Under the pieces are notes generated by a model. The model was given only the letters and a program-made list of their open reading frames with translations, did no database searches and was not told the DNA's origin. DNA of 64,000 nt from DASRDU01 sp035652435 (GTDB lineage Bacteria; Acidobacteriota; Blastocatellia; RBC074), in NCBI GenBank assembly GCA_035652435.1, contig DASRDU010000160.1, forward strand, positions 110,543-174,542, given 5' to 3'. Made by a program: the position numbers and the translations under genes. Shown piece by piece: positions 1-11,824 of the stretch (position 1 is its first letter; each line of letters starts with the position of its first letter).

Positions 1-295
1 GTTTGCCGCGCGACCTGATGTCTTCGTTCCGGGCGCTTCTTGGGCGCTTGGACATGCCCTCGCTTTCGGGCCGGGGAAAGTCGGGATTGTCTGCAGTCAT
101 AGTCGAAGGTTTCTGATCAAGCATCGGGTAATAATCAGTGCCGATTTTGAAACTGAGAATTTCGACGGGCGGTTTGTCCTCGCGGGCGGCAGGCTGAGTC
201 GGCGGAGCAGGTTCGGTCGCCTGCGCCTGTGCGGTGATGCAGATTGCCAGGGCCGCCAGCGCCGACCGGAATACGAGACTTAATAAACACGTCAT
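1..295 (-). CDS. Secreted protein, C-terminus cut by window edge
   Basis: An open frame starts with ATG at 295 and runs leftward out of the window without a stop (98 codons visible). A good Shine-Dalgarno (AAAGGAG) lies 9 nt upstream. The first ~26 residues are hydrophobic and end in AQAQA, which looks like a Sec signal peptide. The mature part is rich in Pro, Glu and Lys and contains 'PPVEILSFKIGTDYYPML'. I do not recognise the family. It is divergent from the oxidoreductase gene at 633. The export prediction is inferred from composition only. Confidence 0.6.
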   Translation of the reverse strand, partial: MTCLLSLVFRSALAALAICITAQAQATEPAPPTQPAAREDKPPVEILSFKIGTDYYPMLDQKPSTMTADNPDFPRPESEGMSKRPRSARNEDIRSRGK

Positions 296-632
296 AGATT
301 CGGTCTCCTTTCCCCCAGGGTGGCAGGTGTGAGCGCCGCAATTCTACTGCTGATCAGGCAAAAAGGTTAGCGCCGGGTAGCGGGTTATGGTTTGCGGAGG
401 AGTGTGGCGATCATCGCCGGTGGAATGGTTATCCAAATGGTTTGACCGAGTGCCGGGGCGCAGGTATTCTTGTCGCGCTCCCGCGGGTTAGAAGCAGGCG
501 ATCATTGAGGCTTTGATTTTCAATCTCCTGACCTGGTGAGAGCCCGTAGCATAACAATCATTCAATCGCCCTTTCAGGCTCCTTTCCTATCAACCGGATT
601 TCGGCAATCGAGCAGTATCGGAGGATCAGATA
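296..632. other. Divergent intergenic region, no gene seen
   Basis: This 337-bp gap separates the leftward secreted-protein gene from the rightward oxidoreductase gene, so promoters for both should lie here. I see no clear -35/-10 pair, repeat or RNA gene. The sequence just before 633 carries a GGAGG-type ribosome site (TCGGAGGATCAGATA). Confidence 0.4.
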
Positions 633-2010
<1,378 letters not shown>

Positions 2011-2012
<2 letters not shown>

Positions 2013-2045
2013 TGACCCGCGGCCCCGGGGGCGGGCCCGGTCATC
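2011..2045. terminator. GC-rich hairpin after oxidoreductase gene
   Basis: GATGACC (2011-2017) pairs with GGTCATC (2039-2045), enclosing a very GC-rich loop that can itself pair. It starts at the stop codon of the oxidoreductase. No T-run follows, so an intrinsic terminator is only a possibility; mRNA 3'-end protection is another. Confidence 0.3.
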
Positions 2046-2235
2046 GGTGAGCGTATGAATCGCCTGTTGACCGGGGCCTGACCGCCCGCGCGACATCAGG
2101 ATCGCGCCGGGTGGGGCGGCTTCAATTACTGCTCTTTGAGAATCAGGAGACTGGCGGAGGAGGGGATGCGAGGCCCCGACGGGCGGAGTCATCCCCCGGG
2201 TGTGAGAATCACGTGGATTTGAAAGGAGAGACTTT

Positions 2236-2742
2236 ATGAAATTCGATGACCGAATCAATGATCTCTTCCACGAAAGACACGGGAGGCCGAGTTATGCCTT
2301 CGACCTCATCCGCATCTTCCTGGGAATCACCCTTTTCCTGAAGGGTATCTCTTTCCTGAGCCACACGGATTACCTGGTGGGACTGATCGGCGGGACCGGC
2401 AGCAGCTGGGTTATGCCGGCGCTCATCGCCCATTACGTAATCCTGGCTCATCTGGCCGGCGGCATCGGGATGATTCTGGGGCTCGTGACCAGAATCAGCG
2501 TCATCTGTCAGATTCCCATCCTGCTGGGGGCGATTTTTTACGTTCACCTGCCAAGGGTCATGCCGAGAACAATGTACATGGGCGAGGTCCAGAATCTGGA
2601 GTATGCCGTTCTGGTCCTCTTCCTGATGATTCTCGTGGCGCTTCGCGGCGCGGGTAACTGGTCGCTCGACCATCTGGTCTTTGACGAGAAAAAAAAGGAG
2701 GGGCAGTGGCCTGAACCGCCCAACCTTCCGGTACACGGCTGA
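2236..2742 (+). CDS. DoxX-family membrane protein
   Basis: A 168-aa integral membrane protein with about four hydrophobic segments (roughly residues 24-42, 60-85, 90-110 and 125-142), matching the DoxX layout. An N-terminal amphipathic part and a charged C-terminal tail (DEKKKEGQWPEPPNLP) flank them. DoxX-like proteins are membrane subunits linked to quinone or thiol redox, but the role of most members is unknown. The start is supported by GAAAGGAGAG just upstream. Its place between an exported oxidoreductase and a secreted DUF1080 protein hints at a periplasmic redox link, which is inference. Confidence 0.75.
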   Translation: MKFDDRINDLFHERHGRPSYAFDLIRIFLGITLFLKGISFLSHTDYLVGLIGGTGSSWVMPALIAHYVILAHLAGGIGMILGLVTRISVICQIPILLGAIFYVHLPRVMPRTMYMGEVQNLEYAVLVLFLMILVALRGAGNWSLDHLVFDEKKKEGQWPEPPNLPVHG

Positions 2743-2908
2743 TCAGCCGCTCCCGGGGATCAGGTAATTTCAGTCCGCGCTTTCAAACCGCTGGCGCGCC
2801 GCTCGGCCTGATGGTCAGGGTGTGCTTACCCCCGCAGGGTTGTTGATCATTCATATTGGTTACCTCGGCACCTCTGGCGCCGACTCATGACATAACCGGA
2901 GACGCATC

Positions 2909-3664
2909 ATGCCTCGTAAACTCATCGCGTTGCTCATCGCCGTGGTTTTCGCCACCGTCATCTGCATGGCACAGTCAGCAAAAAAGGAGGCCCCGCCCAA
3001 CACGCTGACAAAAGAGGAAAAGGCCGCCGGCTGGCGCCTGCTCTTTGACGGCAAGACGCTCGCCGGCTGGCGCGGGTTTCACCGCGACAAGGTGCCGGAA
3101 GAGCGCTGGGTCGTCGAAGACGGCTCGATCAAAAAACTTCCCGCCGAGGGCGAACTCGGGCAGGCGGGCGGCGACCTGATCACCGTTGACCAGTTTGAGA
3201 ACTTTGAGTTCCAGCTCGAATGGAAGATCACAAAAGGCGGCAACAGCGGCATCAAGTATCTGGTCACCGAAGACCTGCCGAAGACCGGGCATTCCGCCGT
3301 CAGCTTCGAGATGCAGATACTCGATGACGACAACCACCCCGACGCAAAGATGGGGAGGAACGGCAACCGCACGGCCAGCTCGCTCTATGATTTGATCCCA
3401 CCGGCGAAAAACAAAATCCTCAGGCCCGTCGGCGAATTCAATCAGATCAGGCTCGTCAAAAAAGGCAACCACGTCGAACACTGGCTCAACGGGGTGAAAG
3501 TGGTCGAGTTCGAACTCGGCAGCCCGGAACTCAAGGCCCTGATCGCGGAGAGCAAATACAAAAACATCGCCGGGTTCGGCGAGGCCCGCAAGGGCCACAT
3601 CCTGCTTCAGGATCACGGCGACTCCGTCTGGTTCCGCAACATCAAGATCCGCGAGTTGAAGTAA
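2909..3664 (+). CDS. Secreted DUF1080 (3-keto-disaccharide hydrolase-like) protein
   Basis: A 251-aa protein with a Sec signal peptide (MPRKLIALLIAVVFATVIC, cleavage near MAQS) and one DUF1080 domain over the rest. Family hallmarks are visible: 'GWRLLFDGKTLAGWRG', 'WVVEDGSIK', 'GNSGIKYLV', 'EMQILDD' and the closing 'IKIRELK'. DUF1080 is the 3-keto-disaccharide hydrolase domain, a concanavalin-like beta-sandwich acting on keto-sugars. Together with the exported Gfo/Idh/MocA oxidoreductase upstream it may form an extracytoplasmic 3-keto-glycoside pathway. A GGAGA ribosome site precedes the ATG. The family call is firm; the substrate is not. Confidence 0.88.
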   Translation: MPRKLIALLIAVVFATVICMAQSAKKEAPPNTLTKEEKAAGWRLLFDGKTLAGWRGFHRDKVPEERWVVEDGSIKKLPAEGELGQAGGDLITVDQFENFEFQLEWKITKGGNSGIKYLVTEDLPKTGHSAVSFEMQILDDDNHPDAKMGRNGNRTASSLYDLIPPAKNKILRPVGEFNQIRLVKKGNHVEHWLNGVKVVEFELGSPELKALIAESKYKNIAGFGEARKGHILLQDHGDSVWFRNIKIRELK

Positions 3665-3681
3665 CCGGGGAGGGAAAATAC

Positions 3682-3885
3682 ATGTCAGTTGCCAGAGTCA
3701 CTGAAATCACCGCCGCATCCACCAGGAGCTTTGATGACGCGGTCGCCATCGGCATCGCGCGCGCCAACAAGACGCTTGAGAATGTGAAGAGCGCGTGGAT
3801 CAAGGAGCAGAAGGTGACGGTCAAAGACGGCCAGATTGAAGAGTATCGCGTGACGATGAAAGTAACTTTTGTCCTCAAAGACTAA
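3682..3885 (+). CDS. Dodecin family flavin-binding protein
   Basis: A 67-aa protein matching dodecin along its length: N-terminal strand, helix with 'SFDDAVAIGIARANKTL', then 'SAWIKEQKVTVKDGQIEEY' and the final 'VTMKVTFVLKD'. Dodecins assemble as dodecamers that bind and buffer flavins. The flavin-stacking Trp is present at residue 39. The start is set by GGGAGGG 8 nt upstream. It lies 17 nt after the DUF1080 gene and is probably co-transcribed with it. Confidence 0.9.
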   Translation: MSVARVTEITAASTRSFDDAVAIGIARANKTLENVKSAWIKEQKVTVKDGQIEEYRVTMKVTFVLKD

Positions 3886-3981
3886 TGGAACACGGGTCAC
3901 ACCGATGGAACAGATCGGCGCTGACCTGTTTCATCACGTGAGATCCATGTTCCATTCTCTTTCCGATTCAGTACTCCCTCA

Positions 3982-4658
3982 ATGGAACCAATCGTTCAAG
4001 TCTCTCTCGACCTCACTGACATCCACGAAGCCATCGAGACCGCCCGCATCGCAGTCGAAGCGGGCGTTGACTGGCTCGAAGCCGGGACGCCGCTGATCCT
4101 GGCCGAAGGGCTGCACGGCGTGCGCGCCCTGCGCAGGGAATTCCCTGATCACCCGATCGTGGCCGACCTGAAGACGATGGACGGCGGCTACCTCGAAGCC
4201 GAGATGATGGCGAAAGCGGGCGCCACGCATGTGGTCGTGATGGCGCGCGCCCACGCGGAAACCATCAAATGCGTCGTCAAGGCCGGGCGCGATTTCGGCA
4301 TCAAAGTGATGGGCGACAACATGGTCTGCGAAGACAAGGCCGCCGCGAGCCGCTGGATGGAAGACCTTGGCGTTGATTACATCGTGCATCACACGGGCTT
4401 TGACGAGCGCAACGGCATTGCCGCGGCGGGCGGCCCGCGGCTGAGCCCGCTCGATGACCTCGACGCCGTCGTCAAAGCCGTCAGCATCCCGGTGCAGGCG
4501 GTCGGCGGGCTGTCAATCGAAGAGGCGATTGGAATGCCCAGGCGCGGGGCGCCGCTCGTCGTCATCGGCGCCCCGCTCGCGATTGACGCGCACTCGTTCA
4601 GCGTGGCGAGCAATGATCTGAAATCAATTCTGAGTGAAATTACGCGGAGGATTCGTCA

Positions 4659-4662
<4 letters not shown>
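3982..4662 (+). CDS. Hexulose-6-phosphate synthase / KGPDC-type TIM-barrel enzyme
   Basis: A 226-aa (beta/alpha)8 protein of the orotidine-monophosphate-decarboxylase suprafamily. The metal and substrate motif DLKTMDGG (residues 61-68) matches the DxKxxD signature of 3-hexulose-6-phosphate synthase and 3-keto-L-gulonate-6-phosphate decarboxylase. The phosphate-binding end 'VQAVGGLSIEEA' and 'VVIGAPLAID' is present. Which of the two reactions it performs cannot be decided here. No partner isomerase (PHI/SIS) is adjacent, which argues against a classic RuMP pair. The stop overlaps the start of the dehydrogenase gene by 4 nt (ATGA), implying translational coupling. Confidence 0.8.
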
Positions 4663-5711
<1,049 letters not shown>

Positions 5712-5721
5712 GACTTCAAAA

Positions 5722-6894
5722 ATGACTGGATTAATTCCCCGCTCGCTTTGTTTATTGCTCACGGCTTTTCTGCTTTTTGCGCCGGCACTCGCCCAGACCC
5801 CGGCCACCGCACCGGCTCAGGCCGATGAGCCCGTTCGTGCCATCACGCCTCCGGCAAAGCCACTGCCGCCGGAAGAAGCCTCGGCTGGCGTGACGAAATT
5901 TTCGTTTATCGTTTACGGCGACACGCGCGGGCGGCGCGACGGCTTCGAGCTTCAGTACGAGCATTCACTGATCGTCACTTCGGCCCTCGCGAGAATCAAG
6001 GCGCTCGAGAAGACCCAGTACCCGGTGCGCTTCGTCCTGCAGAGCGGCGACGCCGTCGTGAACGGCCGCATCGCGCGGCAGCTGAACGTGAGCTTCGTGG
6101 ATCTGATCAACCGCCTGACGACCGAAGGCGGCGTCCCCTGGTTCCTCGCGCCGGGCAATCACGACGTTTCCAGCTCCAGCAGACTTGATGACCCCGAGCG
6201 GGTGCAAGGTGTGAAGAATTTTCTGGCGATGAACGAAAAGCTGATTCCGCCCGATGGCTCTCCGCGCCGGCTCGCAGGTTACCCGGTCTACGCCTTCGGC
6301 TACGGCAATGCTTTCGTGATCGCGATGGATTCACAGATTGCGAATGACGACAAGCAGTTCGAGTGGGTCAAGGGGCAGCTCGAAGGGCTGGACCGGCAGC
6401 GATATCAGCACGTCTTCGTCTTCTGCCATCACCCGGCCTTCTCTTCCGGCCCGCACGGCGCGAGGCCGGAACCACAGACGGCGGAGCTGCGCGCCCGCTG
6501 GATGCCGCTCTTCAGAAAGCACCACGTCAGGGCGCTGTTCACCGGTCACGAGCATTTCTTCGAACACTGGGTCGAGCGTTATCAGGATGCCGGCGGGAAA
6601 AAATATCGCCTCGATCATATTCTCACCGGCGGCGGCGGCGCGCCGCTCTACGATTACAGAGGCGACCCTGACACCGTCAGCTACACCAAGGCCAGCGCCG
6701 CCGAGAAGATCACGCTCGAACGCCTCTCCAAACCCGCCGCCGAGCCGGGCGGCAATGCCTATCACTACCTGGTGGTGAAAGTGGACGGCGACCGCATCAG
6801 TCTGGAAGTCGTCGGCGTGGACTGGGGCCGCGATTACCAGCCCTATCGCAGCAACAAGGCGAAACTGGCTGACGATGAGGACCCGAGGCCGTAA
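5722..6894 (+). CDS. Secreted calcineurin-like metallophosphoesterase
   Basis: A 390-aa protein with an N-terminal Sec signal ending near LAQTPATA and a Pro/Ala-rich spacer. The binuclear-metal phosphoesterase motifs follow in order: 'YGDTRG', 'QSGDAV', 'GNHDV', 'CHHPAF' and 'GHEHFF'. Metal ligands therefore appear complete. It lies 10 nt before the PafA-like phosphatase gene and could share phosphate-ester scavenging in the periplasm. The substrate (phosphomonoester, diester or nucleotide) is unknown. Confidence 0.85.
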   Translation: MTGLIPRSLCLLLTAFLLFAPALAQTPATAPAQADEPVRAITPPAKPLPPEEASAGVTKFSFIVYGDTRGRRDGFELQYEHSLIVTSALARIKALEKTQYPVRFVLQSGDAVVNGRIARQLNVSFVDLINRLTTEGGVPWFLAPGNHDVSSSSRLDDPERVQGVKNFLAMNEKLIPPDGSPRRLAGYPVYAFGYGNAFVIAMDSQIANDDKQFEWVKGQLEGLDRQRYQHVFVFCHHPAFSSGPHGARPEPQTAELRARWMPLFRKHHVRALFTGHEHFFEHWVERYQDAGGKKYRLDHILTGGGGAPLYDYRGDPDTVSYTKASAAEKITLERLSKPAAEPGGNAYHYLVVKVDGDRISLEVVGVDWGRDYQPYRSNKAKLADDEDPRP

Positions 6895-6903
6895 GGAGAG
6901 CCA

Positions 6904-8613
6904 ATGCGTATCAGGCCGATTCACCGCTTTCTCGTGATCTCGCTCAACCTCCTGCTGGTCGCGTTGCTCAGCGTGCCGCCCATCGGCATTCCAGCCCGGG
7001 CCATGCAACAGAAGCAGCGGGTGCAGAAGAGCAGGGTCCGGCTGGTCGTGGGTATAGTGATTGACCAGTTCCGCTACGATTACCTGACGCGCTTCGAGGA
7101 TCAGTTCGGGGAGGGCGGGTTCAGGCGACTGCTCCACGACGGCGCGGTGTTTGCGAATGCGAATTACACTTACACGCCGACGGTCACGGCCTGCGGGCAC
7201 GCCGCATTTATGAGCGGCACGACGCCCGGCGGCAACGGGATCATCGCCAACGAATGGTACGACCGCGAAACCGGGAAGCGCGTCACGAGCGTCTCCGACC
7301 CCGGCGTCAGGCTGCTCGGGGGCAAGCCGAATGCGACGGGCGCTTCACCTGTCAAACTGATCGGCTCAACTCTCGGCGATCAGTTGAAGCTGCACACCGC
7401 GGGGCAGGCGAAGGTCATCGGCATCGCGGTCAAGGACCGTTCGGCGATCCTGCCCGCGGGCAAACACCCGAACGGCGCATACTGGTTTGACGAGAACACG
7501 GGCGCCTTTGTGTCGAGTTCGTATTACTTCAACGACCTTCCCGAGTGGGTGAAGAAATTCAATCGCGAACAGGGCGCGGATAAATATTTCGGCAAGATCT
7601 GGGAGAGGTTGTTGCCCGCGTCGGCTTACGCGCGCTCGCTGCCTGACGATTCGCCTTACGAGAAACCCGGCGAGAAATGGCCCTCCGGCACGAAATTCCC
7701 TTACACGATCAACGGCGGCGAGAAACAGCCGGGGCCGAAGTTTTACGGCCAGCTCACATACACCCCCTTCGCCAATGAGTACACTGCGGCTCTGGCCAAA
7801 GCCGCAATCGAAAACGAAGCCCTGGGCAGGGATGACGTGCCCGACCTGCTGACGGTCAGCTTTTCGGCCAACGACCTTGTCGGCCATTACTTCGGCCCTT
7901 ACAGCCAGGAAGTTCAGGACATCACGCTGCGCACGGATCGCGTCCTCGCCGACTTCCTCAATTACATTGACCAGAAGGTCGGGTTGCAGAACACCATCGT
8001 TGTGCTGACGGCGGATCACGGGGTCGGGCCGGTGCCCGAACACGCGCGCGCGATGGGGCTCGGGGGCCGCAGCGAGGCGAAGACGGTCACCGAAGCCATC
8101 CAGGCGGCGCTCGCCCGCCGCTTCGGCGATGACAAATGGGTGCTTGATTTCAGGTACGGGAACGTCTGGCTGAATTATGAAGCGATGGAGCGCCGTCACG
8201 CGTCGCACGAAGACGCCGAACGCACCGCCAGCGAGGCCGCACTGAAACTGCCCGGCGTCGCCGAATGCTTTACGCGCACGCAGGTGATGACAGGACAACT
8301 CCAGCAGACGACGATTGCGCACAGCGTGTCACTCGGGTTTTACGCGCCGCGCAACGGCGATCTGGTGGTCGTGCCCAAACCCTTCTGGCTGATTGATTCA
8401 GAAGAATCAGCCAGCCACGGCACGCCATACAGCTATGATACGCACGTCCCGGTGATCTTTTACGGCGCGGGCGTCAGTGCCGGCACTTACCTGAATCCGG
8501 GCAGCCCGATTGACATTGCCCCGACTCTGGCGGCACTGCTCAATGTTAATCCCCCGAGCAACTCGACCGGTCAGATTCTGACCGACGCAATCAAGCTTAA
8601 CCAGAAACCGTAG
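6904..8613 (+). CDS. PafA-like secreted alkaline phosphatase
   Basis: A 569-aa alkaline-phosphatase-superfamily protein with an N-terminal signal segment. Active-site residues known from Elizabethkingia PafA can be placed: metal ligand Asp54 (VIDQFR), nucleophile Thr95 (TACGHA), Asn116 (ANEWYD), Lys177 and Arg179 (VKDRSA), and later 'ADHGVG' and 'SHGT' metal ligands. The Thr nucleophile and KxR pair point to a broad phosphomonoesterase rather than a diesterase. The start is supported by AAGGAG 7 nt upstream. It sits in an apparent operon with the metallophosphoesterase. pafA is the closest named family, but no symbol is assigned. Confidence 0.85.
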   Translation: MRIRPIHRFLVISLNLLLVALLSVPPIGIPARAMQQKQRVQKSRVRLVVGIVIDQFRYDYLTRFEDQFGEGGFRRLLHDGAVFANANYTYTPTVTACGHAAFMSGTTPGGNGIIANEWYDRETGKRVTSVSDPGVRLLGGKPNATGASPVKLIGSTLGDQLKLHTAGQAKVIGIAVKDRSAILPAGKHPNGAYWFDENTGAFVSSSYYFNDLPEWVKKFNREQGADKYFGKIWERLLPASAYARSLPDDSPYEKPGEKWPSGTKFPYTINGGEKQPGPKFYGQLTYTPFANEYTAALAKAAIENEALGRDDVPDLLTVSFSANDLVGHYFGPYSQEVQDITLRTDRVLADFLNYIDQKVGLQNTIVVLTADHGVGPVPEHARAMGLGGRSEAKTVTEAIQAALARRFGDDKWVLDFRYGNVWLNYEAMERRHASHEDAERTASEAALKLPGVAECFTRTQVMTGQLQQTTIAHSVSLGFYAPRNGDLVVVPKPFWLIDSEESASHGTPYSYDTHVPVIFYGAGVSAGTYLNPGSPIDIAPTLAALLNVNPPSNSTGQILTDAIKLNQKP

Positions 8614-8657
8614 AGTGGTGACCGCTATCAATCGTCATCATTGACAACCTGATTCCT

Positions 8658-9542
8658 ATGCCAAGACTCAGTGCTTTCCCGAAATGTTACATGGATGAGT
8701 TATGCGTCACGCGGACGATGACGCTGTTTGAATGGATTGACCTCGCGGCCTCGCTCGGAGTTGAGGGGGTCGAAATGTACCCGGGCTTCTTCGAGAGCTT
8801 CGAGCCGGATTATCTTGAGCGGGTAAAAACGCACCTCGCGGATCGCGGCCTCGAAGCCCCGATGATGTGCGCCTCGCCGGATTTCACGATCTCCGACGCC
8901 GAAGCGAGGCAGAAAGAGATCGAGAAAGAAAAGCACATTATTGACGTGACCGCACGACTCGGCGGGCGCTTCTGCCGCGTGCTGTCGGGCCAGCGCAGGG
9001 AAGACGTTTCGCGCGTGGATGGTGTGAAGTGGGTGGTCGAGTGCATCACCTCGCTCTTCGATTACGCCGCCGAACGCAACGTCGTGCTGACGATGGAGAA
9101 TCATTACAAGGACGGCTACTGGCGCTACCCCGAATTTGCGCAGTATCTGGACGTCTTCCTCGAAATCATCAACCAGATTGATTCGCCCTGGTTCGGCGTC
9201 AACTACGACCCGTCGAACGCCATCGTCGCGGGCGAAGACCCGCTCGTCGTCCTCGATGCCGTCAAGCACCGCGTCGTCTCGATGCACGCCTCTGACCGCC
9301 ACCTGATCAGTGGCACGATTGAGGATCTGAAGCAGCAGGACGGCTCGCTCGGTTACGCGAAAAATCTGAAGCACGGCGTCATCGGCCAGGGGCTGAACGA
9401 TTACGACGCGATCTTCTCGACGCTGCGCAAGGAGGGATTCGACGGCTGGATTTCGATTGAAGACGGCGAGAACGGGATGGATGAACTGCGCGAGTCGGTC
9501 AGGTTTTTGCGCGAGAAGATGGCGCAGCATTTCGGGGATTGA
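8658..9542 (+). CDS. Sugar phosphate isomerase/epimerase (AP-endonuclease-2 fold)
   Basis: A 294-aa TIM barrel of the xylose-isomerase-like / AP_endonuc_2 family. Metal-binding segments are visible: 'TMENHYKDGYW', 'FGVNYDPSNAI', 'VSMHASDRH' and the terminal 'GWISIEDGENG'. Such enzymes epimerise or isomerise free or keto sugars (for example hydroxypyruvate isomerase, 3-keto-epimerases). Its position beside exported sugar oxidoreductase and DUF1080 genes suggests keto-sugar metabolism. The downstream SDR start overlaps or abuts the stop, so the two are likely co-translated. Confidence 0.82.
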   Translation: MPRLSAFPKCYMDELCVTRTMTLFEWIDLAASLGVEGVEMYPGFFESFEPDYLERVKTHLADRGLEAPMMCASPDFTISDAEARQKEIEKEKHIIDVTARLGGRFCRVLSGQRREDVSRVDGVKWVVECITSLFDYAAERNVVLTMENHYKDGYWRYPEFAQYLDVFLEIINQIDSPWFGVNYDPSNAIVAGEDPLVVLDAVKHRVVSMHASDRHLISGTIEDLKQQDGSLGYAKNLKHGVIGQGLNDYDAIFSTLRKEGFDGWISIEDGENGMDELRESVRFLREKMAQHFGD

Positions 9543-9547
9543 AAATT

Positions 9548-10324
9548 ATGGGCCGAATGCACGACAAAGTCGCCGTCATCACTGCTTCCGCCGCCGGGAT
9601 CGGTGAAGGCATCGCGCGCCTGTTTGCCGGCGAAGGAGCGAAGGTCGTCGTCTCGGACATCAACGACGACGCTGGGCAGTCTGTTACCGCGAGCATCGTG
9701 AGCGAAGGCGGGCAGGCGGTCTATCAGCACGCCGACGTTTCAATCGAAGCCGAGTGCCGCGCCCTGATTGATCGTGCCGTGGCCGAGTGGGGCCGCATTG
9801 ACGTACTCGCGAACGTCGCCGGCCTCAGCACGCGCAGCACCATCGAAGACACGACCGTCGAGTTATGGGATCGGCTCTTCGCCGTCAACGCGCGCGGCGC
9901 TTTCCTGTGCATGCAGCAGGCCGTGAAATACATGAAAGAACAGCACGGCGGTTCGATCATCAACATCGGCTCGGTCAACGCCTACGTCGGCGAGCCGAAG
10001 CTGATGGCCTACTCGGCTTCCAAGGGCGCGCTCATGACGCTGACGAAAAACACGGCGAGCTATCTGGGCCGCTACCGCATCCGCGTCAACCAGCTCAACA
10101 TCGGCTGGACGCAGACGCCGACCGAACACCAGGTGAAGCTCAGGGAAGGCAAGGGCGAAAACTGGCTCGCAGACGCCGTCAAAACGCGCGCGTTCGGCAG
10201 GCTGCTCATGCCGAAGGATATTGCGCTCGCGGCGATCTACTTTGCGAGCGATGAGAGCGAGTGCGTGAGCGGGACGGTGATGGATCTGGAACAGCATCCG
10301 GTGGGCGCGCCGCCGAACTGGTAG
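9548..10324 (+). CDS. Short-chain dehydrogenase/reductase
   Basis: A classical SDR of about 258 aa. The NAD(P) site reads 'ITASAAGIGEGIARLF' (the usual TGxxxGxG with the first Gly replaced by Ala). 'NVAGLS' stands at the NNAG position, and the catalytic Ser-Tyr-Lys are in 'NIGSVNAYVG' and 'YSASKGA'. The acidic residue in 'VVVSDIN' favours NAD over NADP. The ATG at 9548 is preferred over an upstream TTG at 9539. It follows the isomerase by a few bases and probably oxidises a sugar or sugar acid in the same pathway. Confidence 0.87.
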   Translation: MGRMHDKVAVITASAAGIGEGIARLFAGEGAKVVVSDINDDAGQSVTASIVSEGGQAVYQHADVSIEAECRALIDRAVAEWGRIDVLANVAGLSTRSTIEDTTVELWDRLFAVNARGAFLCMQQAVKYMKEQHGGSIINIGSVNAYVGEPKLMAYSASKGALMTLTKNTASYLGRYRIRVNQLNIGWTQTPTEHQVKLREGKGENWLADAVKTRAFGRLLMPKDIALAAIYFASDESECVSGTVMDLEQHPVGAPPNW

Positions 10325-10339
10325 TCCGGACTTCTGCTG

Positions 10340-11314
10340 ATGAAAGAAAAACGGAGAATCACGATCCCTCTGCAACGACTCAAAATTGAGTCGTTGTGCT
10401 GGCAGGGGGATGAACTTGTTGATTGGGTTGCGGGTGGAATTCGATACCAGCTTGACGGGGCATTCAGGGATCGCTGCGTTTTATTTGGGTATCGCTTTGA
10501 TAAAGCCATTGTCACACCGGATGGAAAATATACCGTCATTTATGAAACGCTGGGGACAAAAGGGCTGATTCTCAAAGGGGGACGGATTGTCAGGGAAATC
10601 AACAGAAGCTATTACTGTGCTGATGCCTATGAATATCCAGTAACATTGTTCACACTGGCAGACGGGCGCAATCTGATTGCTCACTGTCCTGACGAATACA
10701 ACATCATTGAGATTGAAGAAGTCGAAACAGGCAGAAGGCTGACCACCAGAGAAGGTGAAAGACATGATTTCTTTCATTCACGGTTGCAGGTCAGCCCTGA
10801 TAGTCGTTTTCTGCTCAGCGCAGGGTGGATCTGGCACCCGATAGACGCTGTGATGACTTTCGAGGTTGATCTGGCTTTGCGGGAGCCGAAGAGTCTTGAT
10901 CAGGGTTCAATCAGTGATTTGCTGGCCAAAGCGGGTGAAATTCACAATGCGACATTTGCTTCTGCCGACACATTGTTGTTAAGCGGAAAACCTTTCGATG
11001 ATGAGGCTGGAAAGCCATTCATTGGCAAATACAGTCTGACGGAAAGTCGTTTTCTGGTGAGTGCTGAAATCGAGGAGGAAACAGGGACGATGATGCCGCT
11101 GGGGGAATTCGCTGTCGGTTTTTATGAACATCCGAAGCTGATTGAAATAGCAACCGGCAAAATCATCCATCGCTGGTCAGATGTTGGCAGTGGCAAGCAG
11201 GACAGCAGCATCATCTCACACCTCTCAAAGCTTCCTTCAATTGCCCTTGATCCTGGAAACAAAAGATTCGCTGTCGCTGGTGATGACTCAATAACGGTTA
11301 TCGAACTTGAATGA
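10340..11314 (+). CDS. Hypothetical beta-propeller-like protein
   Basis: I do not recognise the family. The 324-aa product has repeating strand-turn units typical of a WD40/YVTN-like propeller ('TPDGKYTVIYE', 'SPDSRFLLSAG', 'DPGNKRFAVAGDDSITVIE'). There is no signal peptide or membrane segment, so it should be cytoplasmic. The region from here to about 12450 is visibly AT-richer than the flanking catabolic and SPFH genes, suggesting separate acquisition. It just precedes the phosphatase gene. Confidence 0.6.
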   Translation: MKEKRRITIPLQRLKIESLCWQGDELVDWVAGGIRYQLDGAFRDRCVLFGYRFDKAIVTPDGKYTVIYETLGTKGLILKGGRIVREINRSYYCADAYEYPVTLFTLADGRNLIAHCPDEYNIIEIEEVETGRRLTTREGERHDFFHSRLQVSPDSRFLLSAGWIWHPIDAVMTFEVDLALREPKSLDQGSISDLLAKAGEIHNATFASADTLLLSGKPFDDEAGKPFIGKYSLTESRFLVSAEIEEETGTMMPLGEFAVGFYEHPKLIEIATGKIIHRWSDVGSGKQDSSIISHLSKLPSIALDPGNKRFAVAGDDSITVIELE

Positions 11315-11321
11315 TTGTCAG

Positions 11322-11810
11322 ATGCGAGTTCAGGTTTATTGGGTCGGAACAAATCTTTCTGGTCGTCTCGGCACGATGCCACGCCCTCGCGGCGGCGACT
11401 GGCTTGAAGATGAAATCCGTTCCCTGTTGTTGCAGGGTGTTGATGTCGTCGTTTCGCTTCTTGAGCCGGAAGAAATCGCCGAGCTTGAGCTTGAGAATGA
11501 GCGAGCCTGCTGTGAAGTGAGCGGCATCACCTTCCTTTCATTCCCCATCCCGGATCGAAAAATCCCTTCGTCAAATCAACAGGCGAAAGCCTTCATTCGC
11601 GAACTGACGGAACTGCTGGCCGGCGGGAAGAGTATCGTGATTCATTGCCGGCAGGGCATCGGTCGCGCTTCGATGATTGCTGCCGCCGTGATGGGTTCAG
11701 GCGGCATTCCGGTTGATGAAGCGTTCGAGCGAATTGCTATTGCCAGAGGTTGCCCGGTGCCGGATACTCTGGAGCAACGGGAATGGGTTGTGGGACTTTT
11801 CAGGAGTTGA
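11322..11810 (+). CDS. Dual-specificity/tyrosine phosphatase-like protein
   Basis: A 162-aa cytoplasmic protein with the Cys-dependent phosphatase signature HCRQGIGRAS (HCX5R, Cys at about residue 109). An upstream general-acid loop candidate is 'FPIPDRKIPS'. The size and order fit the single-domain dual-specificity phosphatase group. ATG at 11322 is preferred to a TTG at 11307. The gene follows the propeller-like gene with almost no gap. The substrate is unknown. Confidence 0.8.
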   Translation: MRVQVYWVGTNLSGRLGTMPRPRGGDWLEDEIRSLLLQGVDVVVSLLEPEEIAELELENERACCEVSGITFLSFPIPDRKIPSSNQQAKAFIRELTELLAGGKSIVIHCRQGIGRASMIAAAVMGSGGIPVDEAFERIAIARGCPVPDTLEQREWVVGLFRS

Positions 11811-11824
11811 AAGAGGTCATAATA

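Noticed and set aside
7366..8322. A 318-codon minus-strand frame opposite the PafA-like gene
   Set aside because: It is a shadow of a strongly supported coding frame, with low-complexity Arg/Val-rich product.
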